Part shown: positions 22,302 through 36,067 of the stretch, piece by piece
Numbering within the stretch: position 1 is the stretch's first letter
Layout: every line of letters begins with the position of its first letter
Assembly: GCA_016110215.1 (NCBI GenBank)
Contig: JADWQD010000009.1
Coordinates: 746,093-810,092 of the forward strand
DNA from: Capronia americana
Lineage: Eukaryota; Ascomycota; Eurotiomycetes; Chaetothyriales; Herpotrichiellaceae
Reading direction: 5' to 3'
Length of the DNA: 64,000 nt
Made by a program: the position numbers and the translations under genes
The notes under the pieces: model-generated
The model's database searches: none
Told to the model about the DNA's origin: nothing
What the model saw: the letters and a program-made list of their open reading frames with translations, nothing else

Positions 22302-23803
22302 ATGGCCGACACAAGGGATCATGAGCTCGCTGCCGTGGATCGCGGCGCCGATGTCGACGACACGAGTATCGTAGACTTGCAGAGTCTACCACCAGTCGAC
22401 CGCGGCAAGGGTGCCTGGCTCACACTTACGGCATGTTTCTTCCTCGAGGCCACGGTCTGGGGGTACACAAGAGTTCCCTTGTCAAATCTTCGGTGTTCCC
22501 TGCGTGGATGCTGATATATTCTATCTAGGTTTTTATATTCCTACGGTGTCATGGAGGACTACTACCGCCAGCATGAGCCATTCATGACCCAGCACCAGGG
22601 TCTTGCCGCCGTGGCCACCACCGCCATGGCAATCATGCTCATCGGCTCACCATTCATTTCCCTGACTATGCAACGGTTTCCAAATCTCAGACGTATGGGA
22701 GGTTGTGTTGGGCTGGCCATTATGTTTTCCGGTCTGCTCATCGCGTCATCGACTGATTCCTCGACGGTATTATTGTGGACTCAGGGTGTCATGTATGGCG
22801 TCGGCGCTCTGCTGGTGTACTTTCCAGCAATGTTCTTAATCGATGAATGGTTTGTGGAGCGCAAAGGCTTTGCGTTTGGGATTTCCTGGGCCGGCACGGG
22901 CATCGGTGGTGCATCCACGCCGTTCTTGTTGCAGTGGCTGCTGAACACACATGGCCACAGGACCACCCTGAGAATCTGTGCGGGGATCATTGTAGGTTCC
23001 TCCTGTCCACAGACCTTTTAAGGTGGAGTTCTTAATTCGAGCAGGCCGGGGTTGCGCTGCCATGTGTCCTCTTCATGACGCACCGGCTTCCGGTACGAGG
23101 CCCCCGACGATTGCGACCGATGGATCTAGGCTTCATCAAGAAGAGGACGTTCTGGATGTATCAATGCCCCAGCATCATTCAATCCTCTGTCGCTCCACTG
23201 CCCAGTCTATGGCTGCCCTCCTTCGCATCATCTATGGGCATGTCTCCAGCCACGGGTCCGCTGTCTGTCGCTCTTTTGAATCTTGCCTCATGCTGTGGAT
23301 ATCTGCTTCAAGGACGACTTGTAGATCGCTACCACGTCAGCTGGGCGATCCTAGTCTCCACCCTTGGCTCGACTATAGCCGTGTTCGGCTTTTGGGGTTG
23401 CGGTACCCAGACGGCGACGCTGTACGTCTTCGCCATTCTCTTCGGACTTTTCGGCGCTGGATATCCTGGTCACTGGACTGGCTGTGCAGGTGATATGAGA
23501 AGGACTTTCCCGAATTTGAACACGGGTTTGGTCATCTCCTTGCTTTGTGCTGGGAAAGGCGTGGGCAGCATTATAGCTGGTCCGGTCAGCGAGAAACTGT
23601 TGTCGGTGAGGCCGTGGCAAGACACTCGGTTAGCCTATGGGTCATCGTATGGCTCGATCATCGTTTTCACCGGTGTATGTGTTTTTCTGGGAGGTGCAGG
23701 TGCGATTCCGCGCCTTGCGCACAGTCTAAGTACAGCGCTCAGGAATGCTCCCCTTCCGAGGTTGAACTCTGTGAGAGCATTAAGGACGTCGACAACCGCC
23801 TAA
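22302..23803 (+). CDS. MFS transporter, monocarboxylate (MCT/MCH) type
   Basis: A 12-TM transporter of the monocarboxylate-porter subfamily. Three exons fit: 22302-22462, 22529-22991 and 23045-23803, giving 460 residues. The hydrophilic N-terminus (MADTRDHELAAVDRGADVDD) is followed by a first TM with GAWLTLTACFFLEATVWGF. SYGVMEDYY follows, where fungal MCH-like proteins usually have a similar loop. GISWAGTGIGGASTPFLLQW and the C-terminal GYPGHWTGCAGDMRRTFP are typical of the group. The length is standard. Divergent transcription from the Zn2Cys6 gene suggests co-regulation. The substrate is unknown; monocarboxylates, riboflavin and other acids are known for relatives. Confidence 0.9.
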
Positions 23804-25921
23804 GTTACCCCTACCATACCTAAGGCCTTTGACCGGAATCGGGTAAGGAAACTAGGATACCTGGAGGAGACGTGAAGGAACTGGAGGATGTGGTCGGTTA
23901 CTTTGACCTTACGCCTAGACTCACGTAATATATAGAAGAGGAAAAACAATAAGAGCTTCCTCCCCCACCAATCGGATAGGGAAAGCGTCCAGGCTCAAGA
24001 AGCTGTTTCCAAGTCTTGTGGCGAAAGCAGTGATCGCCGCGGGTCTTCCTGTGTCAAGTAAACTGACAGTTATAACTTGCAAGACGAGCCACTCACACGT
24101 AGGTGGGAGGGAGGGAGGGAGGGAGGGTTGCGTGGCCACTGCTGTAACAGAAGCTAGCATCACATACATCACAAGATTTAACGCGCCGGGACATGTCTGA
24201 GCTGGTACCATTAAGCTTTTGTTTACTCGTGAAGGACATTTCCCCTCCCAGTGTGGCATGGCAAACCATGGCGCCGGCAATCCTTTTCATGTTTCTGTTG
24301 TCATTCGTCCTTTTCTCGTGCCTTTTCACACCATCAATGACGGGTTGATCTTGATGAATATTCTTACCAGTACTTGGACCCCTCGACGTCAGTTGGAATA
24401 GAGAGAGGACTCGGTTTAGTCCTCCCCCAATTCAAGTCACTCCTGACTCCTCCTAACTTCACCTTCTCGACTACCACACCCGCCATACCGCCATTACCGG
24501 CTCGCACTCGTCATCTCGTCTCCAAGGCATACAGGATTGAGCGGGAATGCGCCGTCAACAAAGGATTCCAGACTACGCCATCCACTTCTTGGCCACTCGA
24601 GTGGATCGACGGTTAACAGGCGCTTTGGACGGTGGACGCGTGCCTGTCGCTTGTAAGACTCGGAATCCTCCGCTAAAGAAAGTCTCCCGTTTCTTGTATC
24701 CTAACATGGCCATATTGTGTAGATGATATGATGGCTCGAAGGAAATGGTGAGTAGGAGGTGAGAAGAGGGAGGGGGAGGGCGAGTCATTCCTTCGCTGTT
24801 CCAGGCTGCATCGATGTGCAAGACGCGCAGCTCGCGTAAACATGTCTTCTCCCCCGAAAAAATAATCATCCGCCTCCTGGCACAGCATAAGACACTACTG
24901 TGATACTCTGTATACTGGCTTGATAATTGAACAACATCTGGGTGCGCGGTGGGGGACAGTGTTCGGCCTCGGTGCTTTCGATAATCCTCGCGCTGGCAAG
25001 AATGTCTCAACTAAACCATGAAAGAATGAAGGACACCTAATTACCTAGCGGACGAAGATGAGAAATCGCCATCACGCGCCCTTGGTCACACTCGACCAAC
25101 GTTTCAGTCATCCCGACCTCCAGCGGAAAACGTCATTGTCAACAAGGCGGATACTCCGGACGGGTCTCGCGATTTTCAGGTGTTGGTTGTAGACGGGGAG
25201 TGACCTGCGTTAGAGCGCTGCTTACCGACTATGGCTAGACAAAGTGGAATGCCAGGTCCCTCTCCAGTCATAAGCAAGACAGGAAGCATAGCAGGTGCCT
25301 CCACGAGGTTATTTGAGCATCACTCGTTCGTATATCTCGCTGTCGCGGTTCTCAGGAGGTTCTGTGTGCCTTGGTGTTTCCTCCGTCCTGTACAAACCAT
25401 TCGCGCGTTACTGGCGTTGTTATGACTCAAGAGATTATCACCTCTTTCAATTGCGTTGCAATGCTCTCGCTCGGCCCACACTCTCTCTTCTACTGTACTC
25501 AGGGGTGTTTTCGTCGACGACGTAGGAATCAGGATAAAGCTGTTCGAACGCGACTGTATGCATTTGACTTCCGTTGATGGGCGACGAAATCTCCATGATG
25601 CTTAGGTAGCACGAACAATACGGCGAGGAGAGGTGAGATTTCGGCTCGACGTCGTGCTGCGCTCAAGTTATCTGGGAGAGTCAATCGATGCCTTGTACCT
25701 ACATTGGTCAGCTGGAAAAATATAGCAATGGTGCTTGTGAGAAAACGTCGATGAGGGCTGGCAGAACGAAAGGCGAGAGGCGAGAGGCGGCTGCTCCGCA
25801 CCCCGCGTCTCCTTGGCAACTTTGACGCGTGTTGCGCGTCTCCCATTCTTCTTGCACGCGGCGGATGCATCAAATCATCAAATCCCATACAAAATCACGA
25901 ATACCATGGACAGCGGTAGCG
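23804..25921. other. Long intergenic region, no gene recognised
   Basis: About 2.1 kb upstream of the MMS22-like gene. It holds a GGGA microsatellite at about 24105-24127 and scattered short frames. No frame shows a family resemblance. Confidence 0.45.
24105..24127 (+). repeat. GGGA tetranucleotide microsatellite
   Basis: Five tandem GGGA-type units. The G-rich strand could form a quadruplex, which is inference. Confidence 0.85.
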
Positions 25922-28900
25922 ATGCCCGACTGGAGGGAGCGCGGATATGTGCCAGACTCCGATGACGAAGAAGAAGACCGTGACAACGATGTCCAACACG
26001 AAATCAGCCATGACAAAATCCCAGCATCTCATCCAGCAGAGGCTCACGTGCCAACGCCAGCCGAAGGAGGCTTCGAGAATCTGCGGGTTAACAACACCTG
26101 TCCAAGAGTCGAGATTCCCGAAGACCACAGCGAGGATGAATATCCTCGTCAAACTGAACAACCCACAGTGAAAGAGCACGGTCTGCAAGAGTCGTCGCCC
26201 AAATGTGGCAACGTTCCAGCCTCGACAGCCACGAGACTTCAAGCTGAGATTCAGAAGGGTCTCAAAACAATCCAGGATGTCCTTGGATTTCTGCCTTCTG
26301 GTCTTGACAGCGACGACGATAGCCCGCTTTCTTCTGTTCCTCCTTCGGCGCCGAGTACACCACGAGATCCTGGCGGAAAGAGGGTTCAAGATGTGCTGGG
26401 ATCCTTGTCATCAGCTCTTGGCAGCCACACAGACAGTCCTCCTACACTGGCATGTCCCTCCGCAGGGAATACAGCACAACAAAGTGCTTCTGTGGGAACC
26501 CGACCAGCTGTTACTATTGAAGTTTCTGTACCTCAACGCCAGGTCTTCAATAACGTACCTCCCAACGCGGATGATGAGGGTCCTCGAAGACGTTCCTTCA
26601 GGCCCCGTGCCCCGATCCAGCTTCATCCTTACGCACTCGAAGATGCCAGGTATAGACAGACTTGGTCAGCCAGTGGGCTCAAGCCTGTTCGCGTGCCAGA
26701 GATCACATCAAAGGCAGAGAACACTTCCAACGAAGAATCGCAGGGTACCACTACTTATGAAAGCAGCCAGATAGACTCTTTCGATGCCCCAGCTCGACAT
26801 TCGAGTCCTACTGTTGACGATCTAGACGACGGCTCTCGCAATGCTGCCAACGATGAATCCCAGAGCCCAATTCGAGGGACTCGTGTCCGTCACCCGTCGC
26901 CACTGTCCGACTTAACCGATGATCTCCCCGACTTGTCGGATATATTGAACAGCCGAATTACGACCTCGTCAACATCAAAGCTGAAGAAATTGAAGCAGGG
27001 GTCTTGGCGGGAGCCGCGCACGGGCAAAGATGGGTTCCACGTCTACGATCTTCTCGATGATGATCCTGTCATCCGACCCCCAACCAGAACACATCGCGTA
27101 AGGTCGGTAACCCCTCTATCACCGCCTTGGTCTCGTGGTGGGCGGTCATCGCAAGACGGTGTGCTGCCGCCTATTGCTGATGTGCCAGGAAGGAATAGCA
27201 CACCCGCGTTGCTTCCGACTCCACTCGTGTCTTCTGACAAGCATGCTTCGAAGCGTACATTTGCCGAGTTCCTTGACATCTCTGACCCGGAAAGCGACAT
27301 CATCAACATCAGTGATGAGCCAGGCGCGTCTTCATCGTCTGACGAGAGTTCTGGTGATGAGCCCCAGGGTGTCCAACAACTGCGGCGCAAGATAAAGGGA
27401 GTCCTACCAGCTTCCTGGCTGAAGCTGGACATGAAGCAAAAACACAGGCCCCGTCGTTCCTCAGGACACCACATGCAGCAGTCTCCGGTCAAAAGTGCCG
27501 CAGAAAAAGGCATTGCAAAACATATCCCCTCTTCTGGAAGGCATGCCAGGGATCACGGTCTAACGCATGTCATCGAAGATGATGCCACTGTTCTGACCAC
27601 TTCATCGGACAGTGAAGCAGGGCTCCATGCTAACGAGGAGATGGATGACGTGCAGTATGGCTTGTCGAGGACCTATGAAGACGACGCTATGGAAGATAAC
27701 GCTGTCGATGCTATGCTTGCTCCTCGTATGAGGAATTCTGATTTCCCCAAGAAACAGCGACGCTTGAGCGGTGTCTGGCCGAAAAAGGTGTCTGAGAGGA
27801 GGAGAAACAAATCTGGTGGTGAGCGTCCTTCCTCCCATCATGGTGACAAAGCCAAAGTCGCTGCCCGGTCGAAGGCACACGCGAGGCCGTCCAAGAAGAT
27901 CAAAAGGAAACACAAGAACCCACAAATTACGATACTGGACGCCCCTGGCTTCAAGCAGAAAGACATCCCACGCTTTCTAAGAATTGCTTCTAGGCGAACA
28001 GGGGATGCAAATACCGCACGACGCCAAGATCCCTCGAAGAAATTCTTCAGATTGGCAACAATGAGGGACACGCAGGACGTAAATGAGAGTTTGAGACGCT
28101 GGAGGACCCGTCGGGATGAAGTGCATCCAGCTGCCAAAGCCAATTCCGGGCGCGGAGATCCAAGCCGCAGCGTCCCCTGTGTGCCTCAGTCGCGCGTTGT
28201 CAATACTGTCAATGATGAAATTATGGAGAATTCAACACACGATCGTTCTCCTCGCCACGAAAGCGTCGACAATTTGGACCCTCAGGTCAATTCTTTGAAG
28301 CTGAGCACCAAAGCTACACTCCAACGCATCCGAAGTCACCTACATCGGGATCGTCCACAGCCAGGAGAGTTTGCTGCCTCATCTGTTGGTCCACCGTCTG
28401 TCATTCTCGACTACTTTCAGCCTCGAACATCATACCGCAGTTATCTCACTTCTGAGCACCTGAATCGTGGGGAGCTTGGCCCGCTGGCTCCTGATGAAGC
28501 TTCTGTCTCCCGGCTCGATTCCTTTGCTATTCAGAAACGCGTTCCCAGACATGCAGGTGCAAGGAGAGAACGATCGATTTACAACGCACCTCGACAAATT
28601 CCTGCAAGAGCTCCAGCTCAACCGCAGCCACCGACGACGGCGTAAGTAATTATATTGGAAGACCCCAAGAAGCCGATGCTAACATAAGGGCTAGACATGA
28701 AGGTCTCCCACCACCCTCTAGAGAGCCGCCCCAGTTACGTCCCCCTAAGTGAGTCGTCATGGCGCAGAAGGAGATGCTGTAAATGCTGATCCCAGATCTA
28801 GGAAACAAAGGCCCATTGACCTGGGTACCCGAAGTGTTGATCAGAGTGGCATTCAATACCTCCAAAGTCTCAGCCTAGACGACGAGAAGGATATCATTGC

Positions 28901-31900
28901 CAACGCCATACGGTATCCACCGGGGAGAAGATCATTGCTAAATACTGGCATTCCTCCGGGCGCTCACCCTGTTCGTTCCTGCTTGGTCCGTGTTACGCTG
29001 TCGTCAATGGCCAACTCTGGTGGTGTCTTCGAGGCTCAATGGATCGGCAACACAGTTACGGCACCAAAATCTCGGCGCACGCTCGAAGCTGCCGGCTGGT
29101 CTTCAGCCGTTGAAGCAATCCTTAGAGACTCTCTCATGGAGACAGTGGAAATTATATGCGACGATGTCGCTGCACTGGATCTGTCAACATGGGAACGAAT
29201 TGAGCTTATAAACAGCGCTGCGGATTCAATCGAGGCCATAGTCATCTATGTCAACGAGAGTCTAACATTCTCCGGGGAGCAGGAGCTGGAAGCGTTCCTT
29301 CTGCTTGCATCTGCATATATGGAAAAGATATGGCGAGCCATGGCTGAATGCGAGGCTGCCACAAGCGACCCTCTGGCATCGCACGTGTTAAAGGTCTTGA
29401 ACGGATTGCTGCTTCTTGGCTATCAGATCGCCCAACGCGCCATGGCCCTCACATCTCCCGACGCGGTTCGCACCAATATCTCTGAGACACGGAAAAACTT
29501 GGCTCGTCTTGCGTGGGAGCTTGCCTTTCGGGAAGAACATATTGCGCACCTCTTCGCGTACGTCTCTGCTCCAGCCGGTATCGATCCAGCTTTGGATGCT
29601 CGGCGTTTCCGCTACACGGCAGAAATTGAGACCATCCTCTTCATACACACTCTCGGTCCTCATCACGGATGGAGCTTCTACATGCGAAACATTCTCTTTA
29701 CCGACGACACTACAAGCGAAACGCAACGGTTGCAATCTTCGGCTGAGTCACTTGCATGCACAATCCTTGTTCTCGCTTGCATCCTCTCCATCCCTGGGTC
29801 AGAAGGACTTTCGTCCACACACGACAGGCAGTCTTCGACATCTCTGGGCTCGTCCCTTGTTGGTCTGCTTGTCGCCAGAGCATCTGAATTCCTCAAAGCT
29901 TTCGTCGAGTACAAGACGAAATACAACAGGAGGTTTAAGAAACACTCCCTGAGTGCTAAGATGCTGGAACGATTCGGACCGATCATGTTTCGATGGTGCT
30001 TCCTCCTTGTACGAAACTATCTTCATGACCTAGCAGACGATCTGCTCAAAGCCATGTTCAAGTATTATTCGGAGAATGGCATGGCCGGGCTGTTTACGCC
30101 ACCATCCGCACCAGCTGTAATGGATAAAATGCCGCAATTCCTCAAGGATCAAGTCCCGGCAAGAGAACTCCTACCAGAAGATAACGACGCGGATTTTGAC
30201 ATTTTTCTGAAGCTGACAGCTATAGCGCTGACGCCGCGGCTCCCAGCAGCCAACGAAACTGTGGAACATACGAAGAAGCTACAACTCCGCAAAAGATCTC
30301 TTTTGTTCTTGATGCTCCCAAATCGGGGACGGGATCTGACTGTTGAAAACCTGTCCCTTTTCGACGAAGACAGAGATCTGGCGCTTACAGACTTCGCAGG
30401 GATCGCGAATCGATACAGACTCTTCGCGACCTTGTATCACTATGCTCCAATTGAGTCTAAGCCAGTCCTCGCACAAATCAGTAACTACGTCGACTTCTCT
30501 ACCGCCCATGATAGGGTACGCGAGGTCATTCTGGAATGCTGGACAAGCCTTGTGAGATCAGTGCTTTCGCAGCCAATTAATGGCGCCAGACTTCAAGAGT
30601 TGGGCCAATGGATCCGGGAGATGTTTTTCTCCATGTGTGGGAAATTGGGCAATATCCCCAAAACCAACAACATCGCCGCTGCGGACGAGAGCCTTCGAGC
30701 TGAATACCATGTGCATCGGATCAATAGAGAGACAACGGTCGACTGTCTCCGCCAAATTGCAGCGAGGTACGGTGCAGCCGTTGACCTCTGCGCAAATGAG
30801 GAGCAGGTTTCCTGCCTTCTACCTCGGGAAGAGGTGACCAGCTTGATACTGCGATGCTACACCGACCGGGGCCTTGGCGATAACGCGGTACACCAGGTCT
30901 TCTGTCTCCTCACGTCATACATCAAGAGGGGCCTCAAAAGGGAGAAGGAAGCATTGCTTTTCTTCCGTCGAGACTTGCGCGGGCTCCTTGTGGATCAACT
31001 CACCCGCAATAAGGAGCAGGACGAATCCGAGTTTGAACGTCTATTGGTGTCTATGGCCGAGGCGTGGTATGCGCTCGGGAAAGTCATGGTGGCCGAAGGA
31101 CCAGCCCACTGGGATCAGTTCCTGAATGACTGGTCACCCATGTCATTCCCGCAGGTCACCGACGGCGAAAACGGGAGGCACTGTCAGGTCCTGCTGATGA
31201 GCAGGATCGCAGCAGAGAGAGACATCGTCCTCGCAGAACCATACCCTTTCATCCACGTCTTGCTCCGATCAGTCTTGAGGCCAGTCCTGATCGGCTCGAA
31301 AATCTCCTTCGTGCATCGACTACTGAACCAGCTCATGGAGAGCATCCCGGACGCCTTCGCATTGGACGGACTGCGCCAGATTTTGTCGAATGGCGTTAGT
31401 CCCTTCTTCCTTGACAAATTCGATGTCATCAACCATCGTTTCGCCATCGTCGACCACTTTATTCGCCATGCTTATGTCGTACGACCTGCCGCTGATGGAC
31501 CCCTTCTCGGAGACCTCAAAACAGGGCAATGGAACGATCTGATGACAATGATCCCCACGACACTGAGGCGAACAATGAAACAAGTCCCTGGAGAAGCACA
31601 AACAGAGTGGATGACATTCTCGCAGAAAGTGCTGTTCCGGCTTACCTTGTACGGAGGTCCCGGCAATGGCAGCGATTCGTGGCTCGCCGAGGTCAATGAT
31701 GGAGTTGTCGAGAGCAATGCCTTTAGACTTGAGCGCTTTTTTGTTTGTTCACCTAGCCGGAGAAGACCAGCCGACGTTGAAAGGGGACACACGGCAAAGG
31801 TCTTCCGATCGGCTGTTGAATCGGCATGTCTAAGGAAGATGGAGAATGTCCTTGTTCCGCACATGGTCACCATCTTTGCTGCGTCCAACCCCGACTACGT

Positions 31901-32708
31901 TGACGGCGAGGGCAGGTTCTTGCTAGACATATCTGAGCAACTAGACTTTCTGAAGGCTGTGTTCCCAGCCTATATCGAGTCTGCACTCGACCAAGATCAC
32001 CCAACGATGCTGCTAGCCATCCCTGTGCTTGATATGGCCATAAGTATCCTGAGAAGCTTGGAGGTCCGCATTGATCTGGAGGATCAAGCACACATGGAGT
32101 CATTTGCAGAACTGATTACAGTTTGGATGAGGGCTGCAATCAAGGCAATGCAGCACTCAATGCCTACGCCATTGAAGGAATATGGCTGGCAGATTGAGAC
32201 GGTCAGTCGTCTCGTTGACCTCGTTGCGGCGGGAAGCGGCCGCTGGGCTCATCTCCACAACCTCTTCCCGTCTTCCCTCGACATCCTTGGCTTCCAGCAA
32301 TTCGTGCAGACATACGCGTGCTATACATACGACTTTGTCTGCTCCGCGGCAGGGTTCGATGTGGGCGCACCGCCTTCAGACCCTCCATTCCGGGAGGAGC
32401 GCGACGGCGTCGAGCGGTGGGCGGTCGACTTCGGCTTTCAAATCGAAGAGGTCTCATTGCCGGAACGGATCATTGCTCTAAAGAACGACGCCGTCAACGA
32501 CCTTCGAGCCGTAGGCACGGTTTGGCGTAGGGTCGGCTTTACAACGTACGGGCCTGTGTGGGAGCTGCGTCGGGGTGGGTCACCAGCAATGGCGCGAGCA
32601 AAAGAAGGTGTGATGAGACATGGTAGCACGTTTGTCGCGTTACAGGAGGCGGTGGCACGGCTGCAGCGGGTGTTGGCTTTGCTAGGATTAGTGGAGGAGG
32701 TCTTGTGA
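25922..32708 (+). CDS. MMS22: Mus7/MMS22-family replication-repair protein
   Basis: A large nuclear protein of 2228 residues. Mus7/MMS22 proteins act at damaged replication forks with an Rtt101-type cullin ligase in yeasts. Exons: 25922-28641, 28695-28748 (54 nt) and 28796-32708, all in phase. The N-terminus MPDWRERGYVPDSDDEEE is a hallmark of the fungal family. Residues 1-950 are disordered and Ser/Asp-rich with basic nuclear-localisation-like blocks (KARPSKKIKRK region). A duplicated motif containing QDVLG lies near residues 110-180. From about residue 1030 the helical MMS22 domain begins (VFEAQWIGNTVTAPKSRRTL) and continues almost to the C-terminus LVEEVL. An upstream in-frame ATG at 25829 exists, but the family start is at 25922. 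The next gene begins 309 bp downstream on the same strand. Confidence 0.93.
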
Positions 32709-33017
32709 GCGGGCTTTTTGTGGTCTTGGAAGCATACCCTGTAGTGACCTTGAAATGCAGTCGAGCACCTCGTACTCCATACTATTTGCTCGTACCCAGC
32801 CTCGGGCGCCACTGACGAGGCTGCGAGACTGCGCAAGGCTGGGCGCGGTTGCTGGGCAACTGGGCGCATGTAAATAAAGGGTTGGACGAATTAGCTCCAG
32901 CGTCAACCAACCTCCCCAGCTCGCTATGACCATTTCTTAATCCCCTGTCAGCACGAGCTCTTCTAGTCTCTTGTCCTATCTCGTCATCAGCAACCAAGCA
33001 TCCCAGCGCAGCAAAGG
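32709..33017. other. Short spacer MMS22 / four-TM protein gene
   Basis: This 309 bp tandem spacer is the 3' end of MMS22 and the promoter of the next gene. I see nothing else. Confidence 0.5.
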
Positions 33018-35120
33018 ATGGGTGTCGAACCTCCATTCATTTACGACCGACCCTCGACATACACCTTTGGCGGACCGACTAATCGTGGCTTCAATCCCAA
33101 GGCGGCAACACACGCATCATGGGCACCCAAGCCTCAGAAACCCAAACAAGACGGGCCGCTCGTCGACTTTAACAAGCATCCTGACTCGGTAGGTCTTCGT
33201 CCCGCAAGTAGATGAAGCGCCGCGCCACTGACGCTTCTGCAGTATATCGTCGTCCCGTACGGCAACCTGAATGCCAAAACAATGCCTCTGAACACCCAGA
33301 AGAGAATAATCCGCTGCCGGCAGCTACAGCTCTTGTCCCGAATATGCGCACTGGTCGGGGCTCTGGGGATTTTGTTCTGCGTCATTGCCATCAACAAGAC
33401 CACGGCGACGGTGGGATGGATCATTCGATGTGCTCCGGCGATCGCCATCCTACACACCGTCTACGCCGTCTTCCACCTCGCTCGCGCACCCACAAGCCGC
33501 ACAGCAGGCTCAACAGCAAGCTACATGATCTTTGCCGCCATGGTCGATACAGGCCTGATTCCTTTCTGGGTCTTCTCGGCTTGGGTTGCGCATGCGGATT
33601 ACACCAAGAACGAGTATGGCTGGAGCACATTGTTCAATGACTCGGACCTGTCATACAAGATCATATACGCCTTTTTCCTGCTTGCTTGTATCGAAGGCGG
33701 CTTGATGGCCGTATCTCTCTTGCTGGATATCTACTTGGGCGTGAAGTTCAGACAAATCTCCAAGCTGCCTCCCGACATGAACCCACTGGAGCCGAATCTC
33801 ACGTCAAGGCACAAGCACAACAAGTCCGAGATTACGGAGAAGAACATGCGATCCTCGGGGTTGGTCGCTGCCAAGCGAGAGTCGCAAGCATCCAGCTTCA
33901 AGAGAGTGCCCTTCATACACACGCGGACTGACTCGGCTGACAGCGTCACGCTCTACGGCAGTGACGGAGCTCGCAATTCCCGCCTTGAGCTCCGCAAGGA
34001 TTTGGATGAGTCTGAGAAAGACCCATGGCGGTGGTCAAGAAACTCGTCTCCCGAACGGCCCCGGTCAGCGCTCAATCCCTCGCCAACTTCTCGAGCCGCT
34101 GGCAGTGGCATGGATTTCCGCCCCGAGCGCTCGTCCATCCTTTCAGAGAAGCCATCGAGGCCATCATCGTGGCTGTCATACCTCGATTACGAGGGGGTGC
34201 CTACTCCCATCAGCGACGATGCCAACGCAGAGTTTGACCATGAGGTTCGCCCCGTCTCACCCGTGTCAGCAATCTCCGACCGAGACGCTTCGTTCGATAG
34301 AGCGCAACGTGAACGTGCAAACTGGTACGGTGGCTCTCCACCTCGCAACAGTCAAATTCACCTACCGCCGTCTGCCAACCCCAGTCAAGCTCAGTTCCAC
34401 TCGCATAATGGAAGCAGAACCTCCCTCCTAATTCCACCTCCCGAGTCTCCTCCCAGGAAGCGAAGCCGAGAACCTCTGGGCATGAACCCGCCAACACCCA
34501 CGCGCGCTCCCTTTGTGGACGAAAACGCCTACACCACCCCCATCAGAACCTACAATCACACCCACGAGACCCCCAACCGCGCTATTCTGCACGATACAAC
34601 CGCCAACAGTCAGGCCCGACCCAACGCCACTCCTACCAATTCCCGCCCCGCCAGCTTCGTCGGCTCCGGCGGCAAAACCCGCTTCTATGGCAACCTCCGG
34701 TCCTCAGTCGGCGGCTCTCCCCTGAACTCCCCATCTCGCACCAACAGCGACGAGAAGAAAGAAGTCATCTCGGCCGTCAAGGAAGTCGAAGACATGTACG
34801 AGCGAACCCGCACCATGCAGACCGAGTCCGACTATTCTGCAAACTTTGAGGTCTACGGCTCCGAAAGCGATGATGGGGATGCCAAGTTGAGTGCAAACAT
34901 CAGTGCCGCGCAAACCGCGAGCCCAAGCCAGTGGAATGGTGTTCGACAAGCGAGCAATTCCACTGGGTTCGACCTGAACAGTGGCTACGCCGGACTAGGC
35001 AGCGACTTTGGCAAGGGAATGGGCAGGCGGAGAGATGTTAGTGGCAAAGTTGCTGAAGAGGGAAGGGCGAGTCCGACAAAGAACGGGGCCGCGGGATGGG
35101 AGAGGTTTAAGGGGTTGTAG
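33018..35120 (+). CDS. Fungal four-TM membrane protein with long disordered tail
   Basis: Two exons, 33018-33188 and 33243-35120, give 682 residues. The N-terminal 60 residues are hydrophilic. Four TM helices follow: LLSRICALVGALGILFCVIA, WIIRCAPAIAILHTVYAVFH, SYMIFAAMVDTGLIPFWVFS and IIYAFFLLACIEGGLMAVSL. A conserved-looking loop NEYGWSTLFND sits between TM3 and TM4. The remaining 450 residues are Ser/Pro/Arg-rich and disordered, with many SP and RxxS sites suited to phosphorylation. A short helical segment lies near the C-terminus (KKEVISAVKEVEDMYERTRT). The layout is somewhat like MARVEL-type or fungal plasma-membrane scaffold proteins, but I do not recognise the family and propose no function. 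Confidence 0.85.
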
Positions 35121-36016
35121 TGGCGGCGATGACCTGGAAATGTACAAAAAGTAGCTTTTGACGAACACATTTGGATATTGCCTGATGAGGCATGTTGGTT
35201 GCCTGGATATGGAGTTTATGGACGACAGACACAGCGGGGACTCGACTTTTGGATGCGATCAACGATGAGGATTTGAAGCAATGCGACGTGAGCTCGAGAT
35301 GGTTGGGATTGGAAACCGGGCCATGGACATGGACACCTAGATAGATTCTAATGCAAAAGTTCCGGCATACACAGTGCACACTTCACTGCGGAGTAGGTTG
35401 TTCTCTTCGCAATCAGCTAGAATTGAACCACGGTCTCGAGGTTTAGTGTCCATCCTTGGTTGATGGCCATCCCTACGTCCACGAGTCAGCCATTGAGCAA
35501 GTTCAACCAACCACGGCATAAAGTCAGAACCTGATGTCCCTCCAGACTACTCGGTACGCCGTGCGGCGGAGGGAGTACTCGATACAGGAAGTATACAAGT
35601 TGGCTGCCGCAGGGCCACCCATCCGTACTCGTATGCGGCACGGAGAAGACAAGAGTCAGTAGTAATGCCGTACGGAGGAGTAACTCGTATGTACCCCGTA
35701 GACTTTCTGATCCAAAGATCATGTACGTAACAGGTAACAAACAGTATTAGTTTGCCGAACTGCAGGAACTCGAGAGCCCGAAAGTCGAGTAATGAGTAAT
35801 GAGTAAACGGGTGCGGAGTCTCAGTAGAATACGGAGAAGGGGAGAAGGAGGAGACGGATGGTGTCAAGGAGTCTTAAGACTACTCGGTCCTTACTCGGTA
35901 CATAGTGTAGGTAGGTATTGGCGGGCGGGCGACATGATAGGATATACATACTGTCCTGTAAAACGTCCGGGGACCAACAACCATAAGGGTGTACGGACGG
36001 ACGGAATACCTCGTGC

Positions 36017-36067
36017 GCCATGCCATGCCATGCCATGCTATGCTATGCTAAATATGCCATGCTATTG
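36017..36067 (+). repeat. GCCAT/GCTAT pentanucleotide repeat
   Basis: An uninterrupted run of GCCAT units changes to GCTAT units, then an imperfect continuation. The C-to-T switch within the array is visible directly. Confidence 0.85.

Noticed and set aside
24573..25010. Minus-strand 145-codon frame
   Set aside because: No recognisable protein character and nothing to support expression.
33212..33640. Plus-strand 142-codon frame
   Set aside because: Out-of-frame shadow of the second exon of the four-TM protein gene.
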